Source: Polaribacter sp. Hel1_85 (GTDB lineage: Bacteria > Bacteroidota > Bacteroidia > Flavobacteriales > Flavobacteriaceae). Taken from it: a stretch of 64,000 bases of DNA. The notes beneath the pieces are model-generated. The model was not told the DNA's origin, searched no databases, and worked only from the letters and a program-made list of their open reading frames with translations. The position numbers and the translations under genes were made by a program. Below are positions 32,832-41,823 of the stretch, piece after piece. The stretch lies in contig NZ_JPDS01000002.1 in assembly GCF_000766795.1 (NCBI RefSeq), positions 315,001-379,000 of the forward strand, read 5' to 3'. Numbering within the stretch: position 1 is the stretch's first letter; each line of letters starts with the position of its first letter.

Positions 32832-35630
32832 TTAAAAATCATATTTAAACCCTAATGTTAACTGACTTCCTTTTTTGTAAGAAAGCACAGTTTCATTAGT
32901 TTCAACACCTGTTATAATGTCTTTAATGTCTTGCGTTTGCTTAATTTCTGGGTTCATTAAGTTTCTACCAACTAGTTTTATTTGTAAATTCTTTGTTAAC
33001 TCTTTACTCATCACTAAATCTAACGTAACAAAACCTTTTTCTATAATTTGATCATTAAATTCTGTAGCTCTGTTTGCATACCCTTCTGCACCTCCTAAAG
33101 AAAATATTTTATCCGAAGAATAATTACCTGTTAAGGTTGCTAAAAATTCTTTTTCTTTTTTGTTGCTGAAGCTTAAAGAACTATTAACAATAAAATCTGA
33201 TGCACCTTGTAAGCTAGATTCTGTAGCATCTTTATATTGAAAGTTTTCAAATAAATCTTGATTTAACCACATTTTAGTAATGTTACCAGTTATGTTTAAA
33301 ATCCCTTCATCATCACTATTTTTAATTAAATCTGTTTTTGCTTCTAATTCAAAACCATAAACAGTAGCTTTATCTCCAGTATTTGCGTAGAAAAAATACC
33401 CTGATGAACCTCTTGTTAACGCTAAATTGATAGGATTATTAATTTGCTTGTAAAATGCAGTTGCAGAAAATAACTGTCCTCTATTTGGAAACATTTCATA
33501 TTTTAAATCCCAATTATAAATTTCTGATTTTTCTAAATCTGGATTTCCTTTTGTAACACGACCTGTTGGAGAAACATATTCAAAAGGAGCTAATTCTTTA
33601 AACTCTGGTAAAGTTTGTGTAATACTAGATGCAAAACGTAAATATTGATTTTCATTTACTTCAAACTTTAGGTTTACACTTGGGTAAAAACTTTCGTAAG
33701 TTTTATCTAAAATCCCTATTCTACCTACATAATTACCAACATCCCAAAGTACTTTTATTTCATCTTTTTCATAACGAAAACCTAGATTACCAGATAATTT
33801 ATCCAAAGAAAAATCGAAGTTTACAAAACCTGCCATAATATCTAAATCTGCTTCATATCTATCTGTAGGTTGTGTTGTTAATGTTAATCCATTATTAAAA
33901 CCTGTAGATGTAAAAGTTGTTGATAATTGATCTATAGAAGGTGCAGTAAAATCTTTTGCTTTAACACCAACAAATAACGATTTAAAGGTTCTTTCTTTAT
34001 GTCTATAATTAAAGCCGTAGTTTAAAGCAAACGGTTTATCATCATTTTCATCAGGTAAACCCAAAGCCCATTTATTTTCTACAAGTGCATTGTATTCTAT
34101 ATCTTCAATTTTTTGGCTAGATTTTCTTTGTTGATAATCGCCAACGTGTGCATATTGAATTGTTGGAGAAACATCAATATTTAAAATATTTACTTCGTTT
34201 CTAATTCTATTTGGTTCTTCTGCCAATACAAAATTATAACCAGCTGCCCAATTTAAAGTATTGTTTTCATTCCATTTATGCTCACCTAATAATTGATTGA
34301 TAAAAAGTGTTGTTTGTTTAAAGTTTTGATCTCTTACAAATGCGCCATCATCTTGTGGATCTTGATCATACACATATCCATAACCTTTTCTACCTTGTTC
34401 GTATAAGTTATCAATTCCGTTATTAACAAATAGTGTATTGTATTTAAGCTTATTATTCTCATTAAATTTAAAACCAACATTTATATAACCTGTTGTATTT
34501 GTGGTTGAGATATATTGCTCAACATCTTTTTCATTAGAACTTACTCCTCTATCAATATTAACTTGTCTTGTTACAGCTGGAAAAGAGGTGTTTAAAACAT
34601 TTAATCTATAAGAATTAAAAACGCCTTCTCTATACTCAAATGATTTAGAGTGAGAACCTGCTACAAATATTGCCAGGTCTTTACCAAAGATTTCAAATTT
34701 TCTTCCGGCAGAAAAAGAACCACTAAAGTTAATAGGAGTAGAAATAGTTTCTGTATCCCAACCTTGATAGGTAATTGCATCTTGAAGTGCGTATTGCTTT
34801 TTATGAAAGCCTAAAGTAACATCGTTGTTAATAACAGTACTTCTAAATGAGTTAGAAACATCTAAAACATTTGTATTTACACCACCAGATAACGAAATAG
34901 TAAATTCTTTACCTGAGTATTCTTTAGAGTTTACATCTACATTACCAGAACCTTGATCTGCATAACTAGAAGTTGTGTATGTTTTGCTAATTCCTACATT
35001 TTTAATAATGTTGGTAGAAAACAAATTAAGGTTTATATTTTTATTATTTACATCATCAGAAGGAATTGGTAATCCATTCATTGTTGTAGATAAATATCTA
35101 TCTCCTAAACCTCTAATATAAATATCTCCAGAACCTTCACTTTTAGTAACACCAGAAATTTTAGTTGTTGCTGTTGCTGCATCAGAAACACCAATTTTAG
35201 ATAAGGTTTGCGCCCCTATACTTTCTTTAATTATAGTTGCTTTTTTTTGATCTAATAAAAGTGCAGAAACTGACTCTTTATTCTTAGAAGATTTAACAAC
35301 AATTTCATCTAAAGAAACACCTTCTTCAGCAGACATTAATTGATTGACTGTAACTGTTTGTCCTGCAGAAATTGTAAAAGATTTTTCTATCGTTTTATAA
35401 CCTAAAAAACTAAAAACAACAATATGATTTCCTTCTGATACACTTAAAACATAGTTACCGTCAAAATCTGTGGTAGTTCCAATGCTAGTTCCTTTAATTT
35501 GAACATTTGCAAAAGGTAATGGCTCATTATTTGTTTCTTTGTCAGTTAATAAACCTTTTAATGTTCCTTTGCTTTGCGCTACTATAATTTGACTCAAAGC
35601 TAAAAATGTAATAAATAAAAATTTCTTCAT
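32832..35630 (-). CDS. TonB-dependent outer-membrane receptor with carboxypeptidase-like N-terminal domain
   Basis: 932-residue active outer-membrane transporter. The signal peptide ends near IIVAQ. Residues about 22-105 are a CarboxypepD_reg-like domain (GLLTDKETNNEPLPFANVQIKGTS, FDGNYVLSV). A plug domain follows (ISGVTKSEGSGDIYIRGLGDRYLSTTMNGLPIPSDD) and then a 22-strand-type barrel to the final LTLGFKYDF. Substrate cannot be read from sequence. The neighbours (duplicated surface lipoprotein downstream, phosphate-type porin and Pit transporter divergent) point to uptake of a phosphorylated compound. It is not SusC-like in length or partner. Confidence 0.92.
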   Translation of the reverse strand: MKKFLFITFLALSQIIVAQSKGTLKGLLTDKETNNEPLPFANVQIKGTSIGTTTDFDGNYVLSVSEGNHIVVFSFLGYKTIEKSFTISAGQTVTVNQLMSAEEGVSLDEIVVKSSKNKESVSALLLDQKKATIIKESIGAQTLSKIGVSDAATATTKISGVTKSEGSGDIYIRGLGDRYLSTTMNGLPIPSDDVNNKNINLNLFSTNIIKNVGISKTYTTSSYADQGSGNVDVNSKEYSGKEFTISLSGGVNTNVLDVSNSFRSTVINNDVTLGFHKKQYALQDAITYQGWDTETISTPINFSGSFSAGRKFEIFGKDLAIFVAGSHSKSFEYREGVFNSYRLNVLNTSFPAVTRQVNIDRGVSSNEKDVEQYISTTNTTGYINVGFKFNENNKLKYNTLFVNNGIDNLYEQGRKGYGYVYDQDPQDDGAFVRDQNFKQTTLFINQLLGEHKWNENNTLNWAAGYNFVLAEEPNRIRNEVNILNIDVSPTIQYAHVGDYQQRKSSQKIEDIEYNALVENKWALGLPDENDDKPFALNYGFNYRHKERTFKSLFVGVKAKDFTAPSIDQLSTTFTSTGFNNGLTLTTQPTDRYEADLDIMAGFVNFDFSLDKLSGNLGFRYEKDEIKVLWDVGNYVGRIGILDKTYESFYPSVNLKFEVNENQYLRFASSITQTLPEFKELAPFEYVSPTGRVTKGNPDLEKSEIYNWDLKYEMFPNRGQLFSATAFYKQINNPINLALTRGSSGYFFYANTGDKATVYGFELEAKTDLIKNSDDEGILNITGNITKMWLNQDLFENFQYKDATESSLQGASDFIVNSSLSFSNKKEKEFLATLTGNYSSDKIFSLGGAEGYANRATEFNDQIIEKGFVTLDLVMSKELTKNLQIKLVGRNLMNPEIKQTQDIKDIITGVETNETVLSYKKGSQLTLGFKYDF

Positions 35631-35669
35631 TATATATGTATAATTTACAAGTGCAAAAGTCCATTGCGT

Positions 35670-35687
35670 TTGTAAAGTATATGTTAG
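35670..35687 (-). promoter_or_regulatory. candidate Pho-box-like direct repeat upstream of the TonB receptor
   Basis: Minus strand CTAACAT-atac-TTTACAA: two heptamers repeated every 11 nt, like those before the porin and Pit genes but less exact. An imperfect -7 box GACTTTTG follows after 8 nt (35661-35654). Weak on its own; supported by the same spacing in the divergent gene. Confidence 0.35.
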
Positions 35688-35866
35688 TTCTAAATTACGA
35701 TTGTATTACAGAAACATTAAATTAATGTTAACTACAAAAAAATCATTAACAGTTTCTTAATTTACAGAAAACATTAATTTTAAATATTAGTTACATTTTT
35801 GTAGAAATCTTTATAAGATTATGTCATCATAAATTAATTAGTTTTTGTCAACTATTTTATATGACT

Positions 35867-35897
35867 AACTGCCTTCGGCCAAGGCAGTTTTTTTTTG
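35867..35897 (+). terminator. orphan terminator hairpin inside the divergent region
   Basis: Perfect 9-bp stem AACTGCCTT / AAGGCAGTT with 5-base loop and a T-run of about ten. It lies 72 bp before the porin ATG, with no gene upstream on the plus strand, so it would end a short noncoding transcript or act as a leader structure. Confidence 0.7.
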
Positions 35898-35913
35898 TTT
35901 TCTTAATACTTCA

Positions 35914-35931
35914 TTAACATTAACTTAACAT
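35914..35931 (+). promoter_or_regulatory. candidate Pho-box-like direct repeat upstream of the porin gene
   Basis: TTAACAT-taac-TTAACAT, an exact heptamer repeat spaced 11 nt, as in PhoB boxes of other bacteria. It ends 8 nt ahead of a weak -7 box (GTTCTTTG, 35940-35947) and 37 bp ahead of the ATG at 35969. Confidence 0.5.
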
Positions 35932-35968
35932 AACTATAAGTTCTTTGCAGTGACAAAAACTAATAATT

Positions 35969-37198
35969 ATGAATTTAACTAAACTACGTTCTGTAGTTTC
36001 TGTAATTTGTATTTCTGCTTTCTTAAGTATTAATGCGCAGAAAACGAATGCTCCAAAATTTGGAAAAGGACTTTTTAATTTAGTTGGACAAGATAGTACT
36101 TGGACAATGAAAGTAGGTGCAAGATTTCAAACACTAGTTACCTCTCAATGGGATGCCAGCAATGGTCTTACTAATCCAGAATCTTCTATGTTAATAAGAA
36201 GATCTCGTTTAAAATTTGATGGTTATGCTTTTTCTCCTAAATTAAAATATAAGTTAGAATTGGGGTTATCTAACAGAGATCAATCTGGCGCTTCTTACTA
36301 TACACACAATTCATCAAGACAAATTTTAGATGCTGTCTTAAAATGGAATTTCTCAGGAAACTTTGTTTTATGGTTTGGACAAACTAAACTTCCTGGGAAC
36401 AGAGAACGAGTAATTTCTTCAGCAAATTTACAACAAGTAGATCGTTCTTTATTAAATAGTAGATTTACTATTGATAGAGATATGGGAATTCAATTAAGAC
36501 ATAAATTTAACCTTTCAAAAAACTTTGTTGTAAAAGAAATTTTCTCAATTGCTCAAGGTGAAGGAAGAAATATTACTAGAGGTAACCAAGGTGGACATCA
36601 ATTTACTACAAGAGTTGAATTATTTCCTTTTGGAGAATTTGCTAGTAAAGGAGATTATAAAGGAAGTGATTTAAAATTTGAACAAAACCCAAAATTATCT
36701 CTTGGAGTTGCCTATGATTTTAATAACAATGCATCTAAAACAAGAAGTAATCAAGGTTCTTATATGTATATAAATAGTTCTTCAGAAGGTTCTAGTGCTG
36801 AATTTTACCAAACTAACATTTCTACATTATTTATCGACGCAATGTATAAGCATAAAGGTTTTTCTTTTATGGCAGAATATGCAAAAAGAAATGCAGATGA
36901 TCCTTATGCAAAAAACTCTGATGGAACTTTAACAGGTGATGAAGTACAAGTTGGTAATGGTTTAAACTTACAGTCTGGATATATGCTTTCTAAAACAGTA
37001 GAACTTTCTGGTCGTTATACAAATATTTCTTTAGATAAAACAATTACTGGTAAAGGAGCAGAAAACCAATATACTTTAGGTTTATCTAAATATATTTCTG
37101 GTCATAGTTTAAAAGTACAAACAGATTTAAGCTATACTGATATTGGTTTTAGTACAAACCAATTATTGTATAGAGTTCAAGTAGACATTCACTTTTAA
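35969..37198 (+). CDS. phosphate-selective porin O/P-like outer-membrane protein
   Basis: 409-residue outer-membrane porin. The signal peptide ends near LSINAQ. The barrel has the OprO/OprP-type features KVGARFQTLVTSQWD, SMLIRRSRLKFDGYAFSPKLKYKLELGLSN, VLWFGQTKLPGNRERVISSANLQQVDRS and RDMGIQLRHKF, and ends VQVDIHF with C-terminal Phe. Family members let phosphate or polyphosphate cross the outer membrane. The Pit transporter gene follows 79 bp downstream, which supports a phosphate role here. Confidence 0.9.
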   Translation: MNLTKLRSVVSVICISAFLSINAQKTNAPKFGKGLFNLVGQDSTWTMKVGARFQTLVTSQWDASNGLTNPESSMLIRRSRLKFDGYAFSPKLKYKLELGLSNRDQSGASYYTHNSSRQILDAVLKWNFSGNFVLWFGQTKLPGNRERVISSANLQQVDRSLLNSRFTIDRDMGIQLRHKFNLSKNFVVKEIFSIAQGEGRNITRGNQGGHQFTTRVELFPFGEFASKGDYKGSDLKFEQNPKLSLGVAYDFNNNASKTRSNQGSYMYINSSSEGSSAEFYQTNISTLFIDAMYKHKGFSFMAEYAKRNADDPYAKNSDGTLTGDEVQVGNGLNLQSGYMLSKTVELSGRYTNISLDKTITGKGAENQYTLGLSKYISGHSLKVQTDLSYTDIGFSTNQLLYRVQVDIHF

Positions 37199-37209
37199 CA
37201 CATATTAAC

Positions 37210-37246
37210 ATAACATAAAGGTAACATTCACTACTTTATATGTTTG
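37210..37246 (+). promoter_or_regulatory. Pho-box-like repeat and -7 box upstream of the Pit gene
   Basis: ATAACAT-aaag-GTAACAT (37210-37227) repeats every 11 nt, and 11 nt later comes TATGTTTG (37239-37246), a full match to TAnnTTTG, 31 bp ahead of the ATG at 37278. The box occupies the -33 region, as PhoB boxes do, so an activator is probably needed. Confidence 0.5.
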
Positions 37247-37277
37247 TAAATTTGCAAAACTAAATTTAAATTATATT

Positions 37278-39557
37278 ATGGATAATATTTATTTACTCAT
37301 GTTGATTGCCATTACAGTACTAGCTGTAGCGGATATTATAGTAGGAGTTAGTAACGATGCTATTAACTTTTTAAACTCTGCAATTGGATCTAAAGCGCTG
37401 TCTTTAAGAACGATTATGATTGTTGCCAGTTTAGGTATTTTTATTGGTGCAGTATTTTCTAGTGGAATGATGGAGGTTGCCAGAAAAGGTATTTTTGTTC
37501 CTGCTCAATTTGAGTTTGGAGAGATTATGCTAATTTTTATGGCTGTAATGATTACAGACATACTTTTACTAGACTTTTTCAACACACTAGGTCTTCCAAC
37601 CTCAACTACAGTTTCTATTGTATTTAATTTATTAGGAGCTGCTGTTGTAATGTCTTTAATTAAAATTAGTCACTCAGATACTGAAACCTTAGCCGATTTA
37701 GCAAACTATATTAATACTGCAAAAGCTATTGAGATTATAACAGGTATATTACTATCAGTAGTAATTGCTTTCTCTGTTGGTGCATTTGTTCAATGGGTTT
37801 CTAGACTTATATTTACTTTTAACTATGAGAAAAAAGTAAAAAACTTCGGAATTATTTTTGGAGGAGTAGCGCTAACAGCAATTACTTATTTTATTTTCCT
37901 TAAAGGCTTAAAAGGAACTCCATATTATAAAGATTTAAAAAGTGTATTAGAAGGTAACGAAATCTTCATAATTATAGGAAGTTTTATTTTCTGGACATTA
38001 TTTTCTTTCATATTTGAAAAAACAACTAAAAAAACAGTTTTATTAGTTGTTATAGCAATTGGAACATTTGGATTAGCGTTAGCTTTTTCTGGAAATGACT
38101 TGGTAAACTTTATTGGTGTACCAATGGCTGCTTATCACTCATACGAGGCATGGGTTGCTGGAGGAATGGACACTACAATGTCTATGGCTGTATTAGAGAA
38201 AAAAGTACCCGCAGAACCTTTTTTACTATTTATTGCAGGTACTATTATGGTACTTACTTTATGGTTCTCTAAAAAAGCAAAAACAGTTGCTGAGACAGAA
38301 ATAAGCCTTTCTCGTCAAGGAGAAACTCACGAGAAATTTGACCCAAATGGAATTTCAAGAGCTATTGTAAAAAGTACTACTCAATTAGCTTCTTATTTTT
38401 CTGCTATTATTCCATCATCTGTTTCAAAAAGTATTGGAAAGAGTTTTGAAAAACCAAATTATACAATGACAAAGAATCAAAGTATTGATGCACCTGCATT
38501 TGATATGATTCGTGCTTCTGTAAATTTAATGGTGGCTGGAGTATTAATTGCAATTGCAACATCAATGAAATTACCTTTATCAACAACATATGTTACTTTT
38601 ATGGTGGCAATGGGAACTTCTTTAGCAGACAGAGCTTGGGGAAGTGAAAGTGCTGTTTATAGAGTTGCTGGGGTATTAAATGTAATTGGTGGTTGGTTTG
38701 GAACTGCAATTGGAGCATTTATTGCTGCAGGTATTGTAGTATTCTTAATTAACTTTAACCCAAGTGTTATAGTACCAATTTTACTTTTATTAACAGCTTT
38801 ATTATTATATAGAAATTATAAATCTCATAAAGTTAAATCATCAAAAACAGAAGATGAAGATAGCTTAAGTGAAGCAGAAAGTAGTTCTGTTCAAGGTGTT
38901 ATTCATGAAAGTGCTAAAAACATTTCTAAAGTAGTTAAGCGTACAAATAGAATTTATTCTAATTCTATTGCAGGTTTAGCAAAACAAGATATCTCTTTAC
39001 TTAAAAAGAGTAAAAATCAAGTTGTTAAATTAACTGATGAAATTGATGATTTAAGAGATAATATTACCTATTTTATTAAAAACTTAGATGCATCAAGTTT
39101 AGAAGCAAGTGGCTTTTATATTAATATTTTAGGTCATTTACAAGACATGTCTCAATCTTTAGAATATATTTCTAAAATAAGTTATAAGCACATCAATAAC
39201 AACCATAAAAAATTAAAAAGTAGTCAAATCAATGAACTTGAAGTAATTGATGAGCAGTTAGAGATTTTATTTAATGATATTGAAAAAGCATTTAAATCGG
39301 AATCTTTTGATAAGATAGGAGTTATCTTAAAAGAAAAGAAAGTTATTTATACTTTATTGAATCAAAAAATAGAAAAACAAATTGAACGTACTCGTTTAGA
39401 AGAATCTAGTCCAAAAAATACAACTTTACACTTTGGTATTCTTTTAGAAACAAAAGATTTAGTTGATGCAACTATGAACCTTTTAGAAGATTATCATAAC
39501 TCTTTTGATAGTTCAATTGAGCCAGCAACTATTAATAATCCAGATGAAACTAAATAA
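37278..39557 (+). CDS. Pit-type inorganic phosphate transporter with C-terminal PhoU-like domain
   Basis: 759-residue inner-membrane phosphate symporter. The PHO-4 signatures are GVSNDAINFLNSAIGSKAL near the N-terminus and SGNDLVNFIGVPMAAY in the middle; about 12 hydrophobic helices lie between residues 5 and 515. Residues about 545-745 form a soluble helical tail (NISKVVKRTNRIYSNSIAGL, ETKDLVDATMNLLEDYHNS) that resembles PhoU/DUF47, which in other bacteria is a separate Pit partner. Fusion suggests built-in flux control. It closes the porin-Pit unit and ends at a strong terminator. Confidence 0.92.
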   Translation: MDNIYLLMLIAITVLAVADIIVGVSNDAINFLNSAIGSKALSLRTIMIVASLGIFIGAVFSSGMMEVARKGIFVPAQFEFGEIMLIFMAVMITDILLLDFFNTLGLPTSTTVSIVFNLLGAAVVMSLIKISHSDTETLADLANYINTAKAIEIITGILLSVVIAFSVGAFVQWVSRLIFTFNYEKKVKNFGIIFGGVALTAITYFIFLKGLKGTPYYKDLKSVLEGNEIFIIIGSFIFWTLFSFIFEKTTKKTVLLVVIAIGTFGLALAFSGNDLVNFIGVPMAAYHSYEAWVAGGMDTTMSMAVLEKKVPAEPFLLFIAGTIMVLTLWFSKKAKTVAETEISLSRQGETHEKFDPNGISRAIVKSTTQLASYFSAIIPSSVSKSIGKSFEKPNYTMTKNQSIDAPAFDMIRASVNLMVAGVLIAIATSMKLPLSTTYVTFMVAMGTSLADRAWGSESAVYRVAGVLNVIGGWFGTAIGAFIAAGIVVFLINFNPSVIVPILLLLTALLLYRNYKSHKVKSSKTEDEDSLSEAESSSVQGVIHESAKNISKVVKRTNRIYSNSIAGLAKQDISLLKKSKNQVVKLTDEIDDLRDNITYFIKNLDASSLEASGFYINILGHLQDMSQSLEYISKISYKHINNNHKKLKSSQINELEVIDEQLEILFNDIEKAFKSESFDKIGVILKEKKVIYTLLNQKIEKQIERTRLEESSPKNTTLHFGILLETKDLVDATMNLLEDYHNSFDSSIEPATINNPDETK

Positions 39558-39572
39558 CGTTTAGTATAAGTT

Positions 39573-39606
39573 AAAAAAACCATGAATTTCTTCATGGTTT
39601 TTTTTT
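39573..39606. terminator. terminator between convergent genes
   Basis: AAAAAACCATGAA / TTCATGGTTTTTT hairpin with a 4-base loop and a T-run of nine, after the Pit gene (stop 39557) and facing the minus-strand patatin gene (stop 39622). Confidence 0.88.
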
Positions 39607-39621
39607 GTTTTAATAATTTCC

Positions 39622-41823
39622 TTAAAACCAAAAGCCTAAATTAAATAACCAATACTTCTGATTATTATCTGGAGACCAACTATACTTTATCTCTATTGGT
39701 CCAATAAAAGTATTGTAGCTATAACCTAGAGCGTAACCAGATATTATATCTTTAAAAAGATCTATATCTCTAAAAACATTGCCATCTAATCTTCCATAAT
39801 TTGCAATAAACGATGCATAATGTTTATCTGCAATTTCATATCTTAAATTAAATTCTGATTTTATAAAACTGTCATCAGAAAGTTCTGCAAAATCATATCC
39901 ATAGAAAGAAACAAAGGTATTGATGTAATTTTGATTGTAACCTCCCACATAAAAATCAAAAACCTCAGAATTGTTTTTGTTTAAGGTAAAACCTGCTTCA
40001 TTGGTCATTTGAAAAGTAATTTTATCCGAAAAAGTAGCAGCAAAACCTAAAGTTCCTTTTGTTTGTGCAAAACTTGAAAAATCTTCATTATAATCTGATG
40101 AAACCATGAACCATTTAAAGTTAAAATCAGCAAAATACCCTTTTGTTGGAAAGTACTTTTTATCATATGTGTCTAGCTTTAAATAACCAAAACTGTTTAA
40201 GTAATTACTATTATCAAAAGTAGTATCATGACTGTTTGCAGAAGCAATTGTTTCTGTTGTTGCTTTTAAATATTTATGCTCTAAACCAATACCAATTGCA
40301 AACCTTCTATTAAAAGTGGTTTGTAAAAAAAATTGATTCGTAATATCTGTATATCTCAAATCAATACTACTAATTGTAGGAAACTGAGAAACAATTGGAT
40401 TAAACTTAGAGTTAGCTCTAAAGTGATTGTATCTAGATTTAAAACCATAACTAATATAAAATCCATTATCTACAAAATAATCGAGATTGAACCTTAAGTT
40501 ATCACCCAAAATCATGTCTAATGAAAACAAATCATTTTCTAATAATACATTTTTTTTATTATAATTTACAAGAACTCCAGATCGATATAAGAAATCGTAA
40601 TGAACTCCCAATTTTAAATTTGCATTTTCAGTAGATTCTTTTACTGTGAATTTTAAAGAATACGTATTGTCTTCCTTTTTAATTAAATTATATACTACTC
40701 TTTCGTAATTTTTGGTTGCTGATAATAAATGAATTCTTTTAGTAATTTCTTTTCTTGAAAGACTATCACCTTTCCTAATTTTCACTTTCCCTAAAACAAA
40801 AGCTCTTGTAAAATTCTTAGAACCTATTAAATCAATATCTGAGATTAAGTATTTCTTTTCATCAAAATTTAATTTCTTACGTTCTTTTTTAATCGTTTGT
40901 TTTAAAGCAAGTTCTTCAAAAACTGAAGCAAACTTTTTTCCTTCTTCGATTCCTTTTTCTAGAATCTCTATTTTTTTATCAAAACTTACAACATTGTATC
41001 CTTTAATTTTGGGATGGATATATACATCTAACCTCTTTTTTTCTTTACCCGTTATACTATACATTTGATAACTAACAATCTGATTCATAATATCTAAAAC
41101 AGAATTTAGTTTTTCTTTTTGAGATAATTCTCCTTCAACATCTACACCAATAACAATATCCATTCCTTTAGATTTTATAATTGAAACAGGAAAATTATTT
41201 GCAACCCCTCCATCAACCAACAATTTATCTTCTAAAACAACAGGATTTAATAAGGTAGGAAAAGAACTACTTGCTCTCAATGCCAAAGCCAAAGATCCGT
41301 TTTCTAACAAAATAGCACCACCGTTTTCAACATCTGTAGCAATACAAAAAAAAGGAATCGGTAATTTATTAAAATCTGTAACACCTTCTACAGAAGCTAA
41401 CAATTCAGACAAAAGATTTAACACACTTTGTCCTTTAGAAACTGCTTTTGGCAAACCTAAAGCACCATTTTTAACAGGTAAAGTTATCATTGTTTTTTCA
41501 CCAAACTCTTTTTCGAAAAAAGGTTCAGAATTTCTTGGTAATTTATCCTGTAATAAAGAGATAAAATCGGTTTCTAAAACTATTTTTTCTATTTGCTCAC
41601 CAGAATAACCAATTGCGTATAAACCACCAACAATTGCACCCATACTTGTACCTCCAATATAATCTATCTGTAAACCAGCTTTGTCAATTTCTTTTAAAAT
41701 ACCAATATGAGCAAACCCTTTTGCACCTCCACCACTTAAAACCAAACCAATTTTTGGTTGTTTTTCTTGACTATAAAAAACAATTGAGCATAATACAAAA
41801 ACAGTTACTATAAACTTTTTCAT
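39622..41823 (-). CDS. patatin-like phospholipase with POTRA and outer-membrane barrel domains
   Basis: 733-residue exported protein, signal peptide ending near VFYSQ. The patatin domain (about 24-300) has the oxyanion-hole loop SGGGAKGFAHIGIL, the nucleophile Ser60 in GGTSMG and the catalytic Asp in DGGVANNFP. A POTRA-like domain follows (about 325-400), then a 16-strand-type barrel ending WLFNLGFWF. This is the PlpD (type Vd) layout, where the barrel exports or anchors the lipase. Its ATG overlaps the uvrC stop by four bases, so it is translated from the uvrC transcript. Confidence 0.92.
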   Translation of the reverse strand: MKKFIVTVFVLCSIVFYSQEKQPKIGLVLSGGGAKGFAHIGILKEIDKAGLQIDYIGGTSMGAIVGGLYAIGYSGEQIEKIVLETDFISLLQDKLPRNSEPFFEKEFGEKTMITLPVKNGALGLPKAVSKGQSVLNLLSELLASVEGVTDFNKLPIPFFCIATDVENGGAILLENGSLALALRASSSFPTLLNPVVLEDKLLVDGGVANNFPVSIIKSKGMDIVIGVDVEGELSQKEKLNSVLDIMNQIVSYQMYSITGKEKKRLDVYIHPKIKGYNVVSFDKKIEILEKGIEEGKKFASVFEELALKQTIKKERKKLNFDEKKYLISDIDLIGSKNFTRAFVLGKVKIRKGDSLSRKEITKRIHLLSATKNYERVVYNLIKKEDNTYSLKFTVKESTENANLKLGVHYDFLYRSGVLVNYNKKNVLLENDLFSLDMILGDNLRFNLDYFVDNGFYISYGFKSRYNHFRANSKFNPIVSQFPTISSIDLRYTDITNQFFLQTTFNRRFAIGIGLEHKYLKATTETIASANSHDTTFDNSNYLNSFGYLKLDTYDKKYFPTKGYFADFNFKWFMVSSDYNEDFSSFAQTKGTLGFAATFSDKITFQMTNEAGFTLNKNNSEVFDFYVGGYNQNYINTFVSFYGYDFAELSDDSFIKSEFNLRYEIADKHYASFIANYGRLDGNVFRDIDLFKDIISGYALGYSYNTFIGPIEIKYSWSPDNNQKYWLFNLGFWF

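Larger units (their letters stand above)
35631..35968. promoter_or_regulatory. 338-bp divergent control region of the phosphate-type locus
   Basis: Gene-free region between the TonB receptor (minus) and the porin (plus). It is very AT-rich and holds many TTAACAT/ATGTTAA-like words (for example near 35725, 35753, 35771), the candidate Pho boxes listed separately and an orphan terminator hairpin at 35867-35897. No ORF is plausible here. Confidence 0.6.
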
